Source: Myrica gale (taxonomy: Eukaryota; Streptophyta; Magnoliopsida; Fagales; Myricaceae). Taken from it: a DNA stretch of 64,000 nt. Made by a program: the position numbers and the translations under genes. Location of the stretch: positions 25,307,001-25,371,000 of the forward strand of contig OZ005609.1 in NCBI GenBank assembly GCA_963930655.1, read 5' to 3'. Positions 24,711 through 37,900 of the stretch are shown one piece after another. The notes beneath the pieces were generated by a model. The model worked only from the letters and a program-made list of their open reading frames with translations. It was not told the DNA's origin and ran no database searches. The first letter of the stretch is position 1. Each line of letters opens with the position of its first letter.

Positions 24711-25304
24711 ACAGATTTGTCGGATTAAGTATGACTTTTCCCCAAGGAAATAATACCAGCACCAAACGTGGAGGTTGTTACCCGTGCATTCTACCTGAAG
24801 CTGAGAAAGCAACGGCTACGGCGTAAACGAAGCCGCTGTTGATTTCTAGTTTGCGTTTGATAGTTTGAACCTTCGTTGAAAAGCTTGAAAAAGAAAGAGG
24901 AACCAACAAGGATTCAGCTTACTAATCGAAAGACAGCATATGATCTGTAGCAGACTTGCATGATGTCAACGAACATCTTCGTGATAAGAGTTCTCTTGTG
25001 GGTGGCCAGTGGCCAGCTGAAGTGCAGTATTCAGCTAAGGAAACTTTTTCTTCCCTGTCATCCACATCAGGTGGGTCCCTTCTCTTCAATAGAGAATTCA
25101 GAGGGAGGGTTGCAAGTTGCGCGCGCATGAAGAATTTTTCAGCATAAACTGTTGATTGATGAATGTTTCGTGGCCTGAATCATATTCATTTGAATATACT
25201 TCTACACATTCACGACTATTGACTTTCCCTTTGGTGCATGCACAAACAGAAGGAAAAAAACACAAGTCTTATTCATTGCTCTGCTACATACAGAAGAAAA
25301 TCCA

Positions 25305-26542
25305 CTAGTCGGTGCTAAGTTTGCGAATGAAGGAAAGAATTTCATTGGAGACCTCTTGACCTTTCTCCTGTTGGATATAATGGTGTCCATCTAGAATAAC
25401 CACTTCGAGGTTGGGGACAAGTGCCCTGAAAACATCCCCTATCACATATTCCCTTGTTCCAATTGATTCGAAGCCGATATCTTTGTCACCTACTATGAAT
25501 TTTGTTGGGACAGTAATTTTTTATCCTTGCAATGGTGACAGAAGGTCCCAGTTCCTGTTTCATTTTGAAATTAGTGTGTGAAAACATCAATGACCAAGAT
25601 TCTGTCTCTCACAGGGTTAAAGCCAATTTGTGGGGTCAAGCCCTTGTGCCTCAAATTTTGATACAACTTTTGAGAGACATAGGAAACAATTCAGGAGGAA
25701 TTTGACCAGCCTAAACTGAGTCGTTGCAGGATGACTGATTTCTTCCTCAATGGCATTGACTATTTTAGTGCGTTCTGTAAGAACTCAAAATTGAGTTTTA
25801 GATGACCTGGTCAATGTCTAATTTCTGCAGCATGAACATTGGAAGAAAAAAAAATGGAAAAACCAACAAGGGACAAGGCGTTTCTACACTTACTGGTCCA
25901 TAGCACGGAAATAATTGAGAGGACTTGTGAAGATTCTTGGAACTTGTCTGCATAGACCTGGACTTCCTCTTCACTAATCCACTTTGGCAACACCGATGGT
26001 GTGTCCAGGTTATCAATGATCTCCATATCTGGAGGAACTACCAGAAAATCTGTCTTGTTTAACAGCAGGAACTTCTTCATCACTGTAATATAATCGTACC
26101 TTGCAAAAGCAGCCAAACCCATTAGAACACCAACTAAAAGTGACATACAAGCTGCAAGGTATTTACATGTTTCTATGCCCACGCAAAGACAAAGCAATAC
26201 AACCATAGTACCTGGAACTGACATACAAAGGAGCCATCTCCAAACAATTTTCTGTGATGTTCAAAGCTCCAAAACATGGAGATCTTTGGAAGTACGGAGC
26301 AGATAGAGTAAAAAGCCCCTTGACTCTATCAGGCCTGAACAAGCTCAGATGCCACCCAACAATTGCTCCCCAGTCAATTCCAACCACAAAGGCCTTCTCA
26401 GTTGAAAAAAGCAACAGAATCAAGAAAAATCCATACAGGAACAGAACAGTACTGCTGCATGCATATAGGTTATACCTGTTTTTCACCAAAATGGTGAAGA
26501 AGGCCTATGAGATCACCCGCAAGATGTATCAGTGTAGGAGTT
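25305..26542 (-). pseudogene. Epoxide hydrolase pseudogene
   Basis: Minus-strand copy related to the gene at 12209-14071, with recognisable remains of all four exons. Exon 4 (25554-25305) reads NWDLLSPLQG, then an in-frame TAA where the intact gene has GCA, then KITVPTKFIVGDKDIGF onward. Exon 3 has a 4-base deletion (about 25928, where the intact gene has GAATCTGGCTTC), shifting frame before the donor, and its first part with the acceptor is missing. Exon 2 keeps KAFVVGIDWGAIVGWHLSLF (His replaced by Ile beside the nucleophile Asp) and then loses frame. Exon 1 survives only as its last ~70 bases (to 26542). At least three independent breaks make it a pseudogene. The exon 3 donor here is canonical GTAAGT. 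Confidence 0.9.
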
Positions 26543-26978
26543 CAGCGACACGAGCAATATCTCGGCTGCCATCCTCAACCTCACCGTTCAAAAGAGCGAA
26601 TGAGTTCGCAGAGCCACCCATGGCCCATATGTTAGTAGTAAATAGTTATATAGCGTCATACGCCGCGATGAAAACGTTGGGCCGGAGAAACTGTATAATA
26701 AAAGTCGCAGGGCCTAAATGGGCTAGGTGTAAGCTAAATAATCTTTTAGAAGGGCCCATTCTAGACTGGTAATCCTCGGCCAGAGATTGGGCTCGTCCAG
26801 ACAGGCCAGCCCTGTAAGTCGTATTTGATGGTACTTGCCTATGTTGACTGGCTCAATGGACAACCAGCAGAATTGCTCTCTTCTCTAGTTCTCTGAGCGG
26901 GACCGCTATAATTGTATTTGACGTACTAAACATGATAAATTTTAACCAAGATAAAGACCCTTAACAATGTAACTCACG

Positions 26979-28247
26979 TGGGGCTTGCACAATTCCGGTG
27001 TAGGTGCTGATTTTGAAAAAATTGTCACCTACACCTACACCGTTAAGGATAAAAACCGGCCCTTAGCAGTGACGGTTTTCGGTTATCTTACATTAATATT
27101 GAGCCATTTTTTTAGCATTTTACGCACTTGGCCCAATGTATTTTTTCTTTTTTCTTTTGGTCCATTAATCACATATCAATAAAATCTAAACTAATGAAAT
27201 CCAAATTTCAAAATCAATAAAAGTAAAGATCATCTTAAAATATAAAATGAGAATTTAAAGTCCAAAGTAATAGAGACGTCACTGTAAGTAGAAACTATTA
27301 TCTTTTGAAAAATCCAGTTTAGACCCTAACAACACTTAGAGGGGAGAATATGTGTTTTCTCTCTAATTAACAAATCAATAACAATTTTAAAATATGTTAA
27401 AAACCTAGTAGGGTTTCCCTTGGTTTCACAAGGAAAATCCAAAAATTCAGCAATTTTTTAAGGTGCTCGAGCGCGGGTCAAACGTTCGTCGAGCGCTTAT
27501 GTTTCTGTCTGAAATTTGCACTGAGCGCTCGAGCGCTTGTCTAACGCTAGTCAAACGTGATGACTCTGTCTGAATTTTTTCAAAGGACGCTCGAGCGCTT
27601 GTCAAACGTTGGTCAAACGTGATGACTCTATCTGAATTTTTGAACTAAAATGTATTAGAAATTTGAACTAAAATGTAATTGAATGACTGATTTTGCAAGC
27701 ATGGTATAAATTTAATAGTGATTTGTCAATTTTAGAAATTTAGACAATTTGTTAATATTTCATAAAAACTCTTAAATTAATACATTGATTTTAAATTTTT
27801 TGTGGTAGAATCTCGACCTCTTGACTTATATTATGCGATGTACTTACCAAAGTTTGACATTAAACTCTTTAATTATGATTCTAATGCCTTCATATATACC
27901 CTTTTAAATACAATAAATTTGTAATTTTTTTTACTAAAATTCTAAATAACTAGCTCATTCACCTAGCAAGCTTATTGGTAACTTGAATGTAAGCATTTGA
28001 TTAGACAAAACCAACAACAAATCTCAAATATTCAGGTGAAACTAAACTATTGAGTAAACTTTGTCATGCTTCTAGAATATTGCGTCTTGAGGTGAAAACT
28101 AAAGTTTAAACTATTGAGTATAAACTAAATTTAAAAAAAATCTCGGTTTTTTTAAAAAATCAAACCTACACCAGCACCGGTTATACCAAAAACCGGAAAC
28201 CCGGTGCCGGTGCCACAGGAATTTCCCGGTGGCATTGTGCAGCCCTA
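26979..28247. mobile_element. Non-autonomous hAT element with exact 8-bp target duplication
   Basis: Flanked by AACTCACG at 26971-26978 and 28248-28255, an exact 8-bp direct repeat as expected for hAT insertion. Ends are TGGGGCTTGCACAA and TTGTGCAGCCCTA, an imperfect terminal inverted repeat. Subterminal segments (CCTACACC, GCACCGGTTATACC, AAACCCGGTGCCGGTGCC) match those of the element at 14661-15598. No transposase frame; it contains a three-unit tandem repeat. Confidence 0.85.
27465..27645 (+). repeat. Three tandem units of about 62 bp inside the hAT element
   Basis: Units begin at GCTCGAGCGC near 27465, 27527 and 27589, each continuing with a GTCAAACG-type segment and TCTGAA. Subterminal or internal tandem repeats can be transposase binding sites in hAT elements; that role is inferred. 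Confidence 0.65.
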
Positions 28248-28255
28248 AACTCACG

Positions 28256-29061
28256 TGCTTATTACACACACACAAAATGATAAATATTAAAATATTACAA
28301 AAAGATTTGGATTTTCTTTTTGTTGCAGCTATTAATTATTTGTTCATAGGTTACTAAACTTGCTTAAAAATGAGCAATTCCTTACATTTCAAAGGCAAAT
28401 TTTTTCAGTCATACATTCAGAAGTACCCACTAAGTGAAATATGGAAGCTAATGCTTCCATGGTTATAGCTTAACATGAACAGTTTGAATTTGGAGATGAC
28501 TTCCCCATGATACGCTACAATGGGTAAGATCCCATCAACCTCTATTCTATCTTTTAATTCCCCCCAAAAGCATATTGTTCCCACAGACTCAAACTACAGA
28601 CAGAAAATCATAGACAGAATAAGGGTCGCGGGAAGTTCTGCACAAAAGATAATGTCCATAACAAGTAAGCGCATGGAATGCAACCTCATCTGACTACTTA
28701 GAAGGATGATTATCTGCTGCAAGATAGAAATGAACGATTGTTGGGGGAGAATAGTGATAAAGACCAAAGTGATTAAGGTCACTTGTCATTCGAAAAGATA
28801 TGATGATCGAATCGTCTAATGACCATCTCGTACAAAGTACTCTCACAGTTAACAACAAAGACATGAGTATGTTTGTCACCTTGCTTAAAACACGGATTGT
28901 CAATCTTCCTTTACAAATACCAGGCATTGCCAATTTACATGAGTTATTGAGCATTGACAAAATCCTGTTCAGAAGATTCTTTTCTTTGTCTTCCATTTGA
29001 GGACGCCAGCCATCTACTCTAATTTCTTGAGCAACCAATGAAGAAGGAAGATGCTGGGATA
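28256..29061. other. Intergenic/3' flank of the E2 gene
   Basis: No supported gene. Probably includes the 3' UTR of the minus-strand E2 gene near 29061. Confidence 0.4.
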
Positions 29062-29775
29062 TTAAACTTTGTCATCATGGAACCACCATCTGGTCTCCTT
29101 GGGAGATCTGCCATTTTTACAGTTCTTTACATAGCGGTCATTATCTTCAGGGCGTTCCTGCAAGCAAGGTCAACACAATTCTAGATTAAAAAAAAAGGAA
29201 TCAAGCATTCATCCATCATTTACCAAGACAAAGGCTGCTCACACCCTGCTTTGAACAACTTAGCAGTATCACATGCATACACTCATTAATTAATACCAAA
29301 CGGGGGTATAATTTAGAAATGAACCAATGACTGGCAAACAGATGGAGTTCGAAAATCCTTAAGTCAAAAAACAAGCAGTCAGGTTCAAACCTTCACAGTT
29401 GAGCTTGATAGCATGGAGAGAATGCTGATACAGATAGAACTAACAGTCATGGCTGGGGACCATGAGTCGTACAAAATATCTACACAATGCCACAGTCAAG
29501 CAGTACATTAAATGTCAGTATCGATGCAAAGGTGATCAACTGCCAAGTTTTTTTCCCAGGCAATGATCTAGGGTAAACTTCACAAGACAAGGAGAAGAGT
29601 ACCATAGGATTCAAAATTGATATACATCAAGCCACAGATATCTCTACAAAATGGTTATTTTGCGACACAATTTCATCAAATGAAAAAAGATATTCCTGCT
29701 TGCTCAGAGTAGTAAAGGACAGAGTAGGAAAAACCAAGTTTGAACTCCCCCCCTCTCTCTCTCTCTCCCCCCCCT

Positions 29776-29832
<57 letters not shown>

Positions 29833-32055
29833 CAAGCACTCTTGCAGACAGAGACATCATACAAATATGCACTGCTTTTTAAGTAGTAGAATAATCCAGT
29901 TTCCATCTTTCATTAGTAGATATCATATAAGTAATCGATATATCAAACATGCAGAAATATAGTAGCAACATAGATCAACAGCCAAAAAGATAATATGACA
30001 GCAACTTCAAGGTTCATACCAATCAATAGCCAGAGATAGTAATAATAAAAAAATGGAATAAAAATAAAGACAAAATTAAAATACAAACAAATTGGGATAG
30101 CGATTCTCAAAACCAGAAACACTCCATGCATATTTTGATATTTTGAAGTTCACTTGAAATTAAACCATAATGACACTTCAGAAACCTTCACAACTATAGA
30201 GTTAACACCCTACTTTGTGCATAACCTCCGCACGTAAGTTTAAGATGCAAAGCAACTGCATCCACAATTTTAAGTGTCATTCCCCCCCCCTTTTCTCTCT
30301 CTCATACCCCATGTTTTATCTGCATATCAGAGGCCTGTCCGTTTAAGTCCTATTACCAACCTATTTTTGAACTGAGAAAAAGAGAAGGGAAGGGGGGGAG
30401 TTGAAACGAGTGTAAACTGATGGCTAAAATACATAACTACAAGCAGTCTTGCATAATCACCTCATGAATTCGGATTTCAGATGAATGCAAAATTCGACTT
30501 CACCTTTCTGCCTGTTCAATTGAGTCAAGTTTAAGAAGGTATAGTTGTACTAAGTTCCTGTTACTTAGTAGTGATTCTCGATGTTTTCTAGTTAAAGGAA
30601 ATAATGCAATTAAAACACCCAAGAAAGGAAGTCAATTATCTCATAGTTCTTTCTTTCCTTTGTCATATGCCCCAGGATTTAACCACCTGTGCAACATTTG
30701 TGCTAGCCTTGGTTCAAAGGAAGTTTTCCTCATTTCATGTTTGAGAAAGATTTAAGGTCAGTCATATTAGTTCCTTACTACTTCCTACCTCTTCTAAGCA
30801 ACCAATCGTGGTTTTAGCATTATACTTAATAAAGAAAATAAGGGAGATCGTAATACCTCGAGACCATTAACATTGACTTCATACCTAAAAGATTTAAGAC
30901 CAACCACATACAAAATGCCTCCACGAATGAGTGAGCCATAATTACTCTTTGGAACGATAAACTACACTATAGGAAGACATATTCTACATATAAGATATTT
31001 TACAAATATGGTAAACTAATGAGAAAAAAATGCTAGTAATGATACCCAACAAAATTACCTAAACAAATATGGCCGTTGCTATATATATGAGGATGCAGTG
31101 GAGCAGGATGCAGAAATATAACCTGTTCGACACACCACCAGAAACAAAAGCAGACAACAGCACATCATTACCCAAAATATACATACACTTACCCAAGGTT
31201 AAGCGCATATCACAAAATTACATGTCTTTACACAGACCTGTGGAGCTTCCATTGGGTAATGCTCAGGAAAGTCAACCTGAAGTTGATATGTTTCATTTAC
31301 GTAGAGAGTTCCTGGAGCTCCATTGACTTCGATAACCCACCTTTGCATCCAAATTTCAAAAAAAAAAAAGAAGAATAGAAACTCAATTTAAATATACTAA
31401 ATAAAGAAGGAAAAGATAGAAATGAGACGAAAAAAGAGGAAGAAAGAGAAAGGAAAAAAAAAAGCCTCCGAGAAAGTGATCTAAAAATATTCGAAAAGAT
31501 AAAAACCTAAATTTCAATCACTTGAAACATCAACAACAACATATACATGCATGTATGTAGACATACATATGCGCCCACTAACTAACACCGGCATCACTAT
31601 TTTCCTCAGTTAAAGCCAGTCCATCATTTCCATGAACCAACAAGAACTCAGAGGCAGAGCCCAAAGACTCAAAATTGTACTCTTCAAGAATTCGTTTGCT
31701 CTTTTTTCTCAGCAGCCAGACAGGTCGAATTGTATTGATTACTACATAAAACCCTACACAAACCAAAAAGAAACTCGACTACCTTTGAAGGTTGTCGGTG
31801 ACTTTGTGTTTGAAACTGGCGGGAGGATTGACCTGCCACTCGACAAGCTCCTTCTGGAGGCGATTGCAAGCAATCTTGCTCAAAGTCTAAAATCACCCAA
31901 ATTCAGAATCATCACCACAATCGTGAGTAACACATATAAACACAGGTTAGTATGGTTCCTTTAAAAGTAAACAAACATAAAAAATCACGACGCGTATATG
32001 TGGAGTGGGAAAATTAGGGCAAAACCTTGCGAGCGGTCGCGGAGGAGCTGGTCAT
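29062..32055 (-). CDS. UBC16: Ubiquitin-conjugating enzyme E2, UBC15-18 type
   Basis: Six exons, transcript order: 32055-32026, 31886-31783, 31340-31238, 31122-31059, 29479-29391, 29157-29062. Phases join to 161 residues, the length I recall for Arabidopsis UBC15-18. Start MTSSSATARK. UBC fold: KIACNRLQKELVEWQVNPP, then WVIEVNGAPGTLYVNETYQL, PEHYPMEAPQVIF, HPHIYSNGHICLDILYDSWS with the catalytic Cys in HICLDI, and SSICISILSMLSS. The distinctive tail KNGRSPKETRWWFHDDKV is the signature of this plant subgroup. E2 enzymes carry ubiquitin as a thioester and pass it to substrates with E3 ligases in cytosol or nucleus. Symbol is by subgroup; which of UBC15-18 cannot be decided by eye. A CT/TATC microsatellite lies in intron 4. 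Confidence 0.94.
29745..29832. repeat. CT and TATC compound microsatellite
   Basis: CCC(CT)n, a second C run, (CT)n, then about eleven units of TATC. Lies in E2 intron 4 (between exons 31122-31059 and 29479-29391). Confidence 0.85.
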
Positions 32056-33355
32056 TGTCCCCCTCTAAAATGGAGGAGAGTTTGAGAGAGAGAGAGTGGT
32101 GTTTGACAAAATGGACAAAGAGGACCGGCGACGGTTTATTGTACGACCCAATTTGTATTCCCCACCATTTCTTTTATTTATTTCTCTCACATCTTATCTT
32201 AGCAAGGAAGCTTTTCATGGCTTCAAGGAGGTACCCATTGGAACGACGTCGTGAAATACGCACCGAACCCCTATGAGCCAGTAGTATCACTACACGACGT
32301 TGTTTTCTATTTCTCTTTAATCTATTCTTTAGCACAATTTTTTTTTTCATCTCACGTTTCCACCGTTTCGTGTTTCTTGTTCATTTATCATCAATCAACA
32401 ACATTTCAGTTAAGTAATTGGGACAAAGAAGATTCAAGGACTCTTTTGTAGCAACAAGGCTCTTGTTTATTTTCGATATTAACAAAATTAAAGAAAAAAA
32501 AGTCACTTTAAACTCTCGAACTATCAAAATAGTCTCAAATATGGATATCAAGTATCACATTTGACACATTGAATTTAATAATTACTAAATTTTATCAATT
32601 TGTATCGCTAAATAAGATATAATCATCAAACTCGTACCAGGTATCTTATAAATCAGTCATGCAGCACAGTTTTGACCTTCATATTTTATTTTAGAGTGTA
32701 ATTTAATTAATTGTAGAAGTTTGAGGGCTTAATATGTCAAGATTGATAATTTAAACTCCTATTTGAAATTGCATTAGTAGTTTAAGGACTTTAAAAAAAT
32801 GATTTTTCGTTTAAAATTAATTTCCAAATAAGGATATAATTTCTTTTTGAAAATTTAAAACATGAAAATGACACCTCATGTGAAATTATCTACCCTCGAT
32901 TACTCTCTTATCTAGGGCAACGAATTTTTTTTTAAAAATAATACACGATCACTTCAAATACGTCCAAATTATATCCTAATTATGGGATTGATCTTTGATT
33001 CTTCTCATGTATATTAAGATTATTTCTTTTGTTTTTCTGGTTCAACCGCATTATTATCTGCCTACCATTTAAATGGTATATTGCTATTGGAAGCTTATAA
33101 AAATGTAATGCATTAACATCACCTTATGGCAATATTAATAAATACAATATGATTAGGTGGCTTTAACACACAGAGAGAGAAAGAGGGGTAAATAGGTAAG
33201 GACTTGAAGAGAATATGACTTCTTTTGGTGGGACTATTGATAAATGCAGAGTATGCAGACAAAAGACAAGTCAAACTCGGAAGGCAACATGGTTGTATAT
33301 TTGAAAAGGGCATGGTCACTTTTCTGTTGTACCGTTTTGTTTTGTATGACATTTG

Positions 33356-33386
<31 letters not shown>

Positions 33387-34977
33387 ATGTTCCAATTCCT
33401 ACTTATCCAGCTACCAAGCAATAAGAAAACCAATCTCTAACCCAATAGAGGAAGAGAACTTTATGCTTTTTGGGCATCTTTTCTAGGCGTGTGTAATAGC
33501 CAACCATTTACTTTAATTTTATTCTTAAATCAATTTAAAAATTCGAAGATCATGGCAAAATTAGGATTAGCATATTCCAGCCTTGATTAATGGAGATCTT
33601 TCCTAGCAATTTGCCCATTGGAGAACCTTCAAGGTAAGGGCATCCTTTGGACACGGGCTTGGTTGGCAAGGACTATCCCACGCTGCTAAAATTTGTTTTG
33701 ATTAAGCCTTTAAACATTGGGGTTCCTTTCTGTGTTTGATTTCCACTTTCAATGAGATTGCTTGGAAATACTTTGCAAGTCCTCAATGTCAGATATCAGA
33801 TCATGGCATTCTTTTTGTTTTCTTCTTTAAATTAAGCAAGAATCTCTCATTTATTCTTTGTTCCACCCACCCCCTCAAAGTCAAAAGTGGAATATGAAGA
33901 TTGATAATGTGATTCTTCTACCAAACAGAATCATTATGTTTTGAGGCATTTTTTTCAAACAAAACCATAAGGAATATTTTGTTTTTTGGGGGAAAAAGAC
34001 TGTAAAGAATACAGAAAGTAACAAGTTCGAGGAAGAAAGTTATTCCTTGGGGATTGCTTTTGATGGTCTAATTCTGATGTCCTTAAGCAATGCATCTTTG
34101 TTTAAAGGCATCAGGGCAGGGGAAAGCCTTAACAAAAACAGAAACACTTTTTGCAAACTAAAGAAAACTGAACAAGGACATGTGAAAACAGGAATTGGTC
34201 AACCAGGTCCATATGAACTCAAAGAACTAATATCATATCACCATCAATACATATAACAGAGAATTTGAAGCGACTGAAGCTGCCAGAAGATGCTTCTCTT
34301 TATTGAATCTTTCAGTACATTTTAGGGCCTCAAACTACATACCTCATTGCCGTGACATGGAGTTTGCTCTCATTCAAATGCCACAATATGATCTATATGG
34401 CAACATGTTCTTTCTCCGGTCAGATGCCGGTTATTACAGAGCATCTCTAACTCTTTTATCTCGTACTGAAAGAAGTTAGACTCCCATACTACTAACCTGT
34501 AGCTCAGTTATGTCCGCTCGCTCTAATGTGAAACCAGACCATGATGTTGGCCACCTCAAGGTGCGTCCAATTTCAGCTTTGGACTGCATTAGAAAAACAT
34601 GAACAGATATGAGCTGCAAATAATACAAAATAATCACCGTAAGTATTAAATTTAGAAAGCTTGAACTATATTATTTGGTGCTTGCAGTTTTGACTCGGGA
34701 TATAGTATATCTCATCTGCATCTTGCACATTACTAATTGATATGCCACATGAGGTTTCTGGCGGGACTATTGAACAATGCCATTCCTTGTTTATCTTGGA
34801 AAGTTGGTACACGATATAATGTTTCAGTTGGCCTATGCACAGGGACATTGTTCCCCACATACATTCCAAAATAGCACAAGCAACTTTGCAGTGTACACTT
34901 CAGGAGGTAAAACTTGAAACATTAAACGTAATCATCCAGAAGAGGGAAAAAAAGCATCATGGACTGTGATCCTTACC
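32056..34977. other. Intergenic region and probable D2HGDH 3' UTR
   Basis: From 32056 the first ~100 bases are the E2 promoter or leader. About 32280-34250 is AT-rich with a (TA)n run near 33360-33386 and no gene. About 34260-34590 may be a spliced 3' UTR exon of the dehydrogenase gene, since its stop codon is directly followed by GGTAAGGATC, a good donor. Confidence 0.4.
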
Positions 34978-37900
34978 TCAGCTGTGAGAGGTGGAGTGTG
35001 GAAGGACTTTATATGGGTTCAGTATCCCGTGAGGGTCCATCAACTTCTTGATGGAAGCCATTAGTTGGACCTGTCCAAACGGATTTGTCCGTTAGGAATC
35101 TCTAGAAAGCAATTTTGCATTGCATATTATAGATATATAGATGTTAGAGCTTTTCACAAAACTCTCACACTTCTATGTGACTTGCTGTAGAAAATCTCAT
35201 TAGCTTTCATCAGTCCCAAGCCATGCTCTGCACTAATACTCCCACGATGCTTAGATGTCCATTCATAGACAAAGGGTTCAATTTGTGCTAAAATCTGCAA
35301 TTGATTGGTTATGTGAATATACGACCATGCACTGCAGAATGCATGAGCAACTTTTTGGAGGAAGGAACTTACCATATCATCATACTGTGGAGTTGAAATA
35401 TTAAGATGCAAATTTCCATCTCCCAGGTGGCCATATCCAATTACTTTAGCTGAATTACCTAGAAGTAACATAGGAATAATTATCATAAGAAAATGGAGTG
35501 TCTGACTAACATTATCCTGTTCTATGCCATGCAAGATTATGACTAATATAAACAAATTTTGGAAGTATGAAGAAAGAATGTAGTTTTAGCAAGAATGTAC
35601 TGTAACAAATTTGAAACTGCTGAGACTCAACAAATTAACGACAACTGCAACATATTTCTCCACTGGTGAAATTATTTTTTCGAACCTTGCTTCTCCTGCT
35701 AGGGGAACCATGTGGCTCCCTATCCACAACCTATCCTGGCCCATCAGTAAAAAGGATACACATCTAAGTAGCCATATTAAAGGGTTGTCTTACCAAGTCT
35801 TGTTCGCATTTCCTCAACAAGATTGTACATCTTTTCAACAGGTAATGACAAATCATATTTGTAAACAGCTCCTGCTTTCATAAGCGCCTCTGGTACACCC
35901 TTTGACAAAAAAAAAAAAAAAGAAGAATTCCACAGAAGCAAAATTCTTATAATGATTCAAGAGGACAAGTAGGTCATATCCAACACTAAATAACCCACGG
36001 GATAATGACCTGTTAAGAAGCCAAAACATTAAGAGATAGTCACATTAAGTTATTGCATCTTAGCAAACGGATGTTGAGGACATGCAAATGGTTGGTTTGT
36101 GTTACAATAAAGGTTGGAATTAAAAGAGAGAAGCACTCATGAGAAGCAAAAGGCGGCGTATATTCCCATGTCAGGCAGATAGAAGAAGATCCTAATGAAC
36201 TAATTTGCTTTAGATCAGCGAAGACCACTTTATTACTTCAACAGTAATAATTGATATCATTTAAGCAGACGGTGGTTTAAAGATGGGGAAGAACTGGAAA
36301 AACAAATGTTGCCATCATAAAATAGGGGTGCGGTTGAGATTATCACCGAGTAAAAAATTAGACCAGAACAATAGATGGCAACACTAGTAGTGAAATGGGA
36401 GCACCAAAGAGGTACTTCATCACTCTATGAAGACTGAGTATTAGCATCACATACAAAAGTTACAACAAGGACAGTTTGAACATAAAACATTCAAATGTAA
36501 AATGAAAGTCACTGAACTGGAAAAAATGATAACCTCACGTATACGCCAAAATGATGAAGCTTGGTTTATGTCTTGTGCAAGAACACCGTCAGAAATCAAA
36601 CCACCTTCCATTGAACGAAGTAGGAAAGCTTCAAGCTTTTCTCTGGATATGTAGGAAAATTAAAGCATAGGATCTTAGAAAGATGAATATGCCATTTGGT
36701 TTTCTCAATTCATTTAAGGGAACAAATCACAATAAAAAAAATTTAGAACCACATAAAAGCACTAGACATCCCAAACCAAGGATGCTATTGGCCTCCATAA
36801 AATGGCAAACAGAAAATCAGAATACAGTGAAATTTTGTAGAAAGCTGTTAAACAAAAATCATAAGGAGCGTTAGTTTCAGAATCTGAAGTTTTTTCTAAG
36901 CATACAATAAGTTCTGTCCTCAAGAATTCCAGGTTGGAATCCGTCCGGTTATATGTGAGGTTAATTTTCAGGAAAACCTCAGGGATATGTTCGTGTTGAG
37001 TAAAAATGTAGGATTTTAGAGAAGTTGTGAATATTTATATTGAATAGTGTTTTATTGGTGTTTGTGTAAAGTGGAGAGAGAAATGATTTGATGTAATTGT
37101 TTAATAAAAAAAGTATTGGAGTTATGTGAAAAAGTAAAGAGCGAGAAAATTTGTGTTAAATAAAAAAGTAACAAGTTGTTGGAGATTGTGTAAAATGTAT
37201 TGGTGTTTGTGTTTGAATTCTTAAGACGTTCGGTAGTAATTTTGTGAATGTATTTGAATCCTGGAAAAAAATTAAAAACGAACATAACCCAGGAAAAGAC
37301 AGCAAAAAATTCACTCCCTCGTAGGGTCTAGTTAAAAGCCATATCTCACACAAGCTTTAAGTAAGTTCTATATAAAATGGGGAATCAAAAATTATTATTA
37401 TTTTGCTCCAAAAGAAATATTTTTGCCAAGAGTATAAGCACTCTCAATCAAGCAGATGAACGACCAAACTGGCAAGGAGCATACTTGTCATAAGATTCAT
37501 CACTGCCAGTTGTCTCGATCAGAACATAGAAATTGTGCATTGTGGGAGGTAATGGATTCCTAACCCCTTCTAAATGATTCAGAACCTGTTACATAAAATA
37601 CAATGAGTATGCTTTCAAAATATCGATTGTAAATTCAGTCAATTTATTGTGATCTTCAAAATATCGATTGTGAACAAAAGCCAACAAACTCACATTCACT
37701 TTCTCTTAGGAAGGATCGGTAATGCTTCAAGAATTTCTTAAGATATTAAGGAGAAGTATATATGAGTCAAACTCAAAAAACAAGTGCAACAAATCAGTTT
37801 TTAACGTTGGCAACCCAAAACGAAGAATGGTTCCTTTGAAAACAATTACAATAAAGAAGAACAGGAACAGACCCACTCAAGTCAGAAAATTGCATACCTT

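Noticed and set aside
16420..28780. Similar short minus-strand peptides near 16.5 and 28.6 kb (SQMRLQS / SQMRLHS)
   Set aside because: They come from a shared 14-mer (TGCAACCTCATCTG) and nothing around it aligns; probably coincidence.
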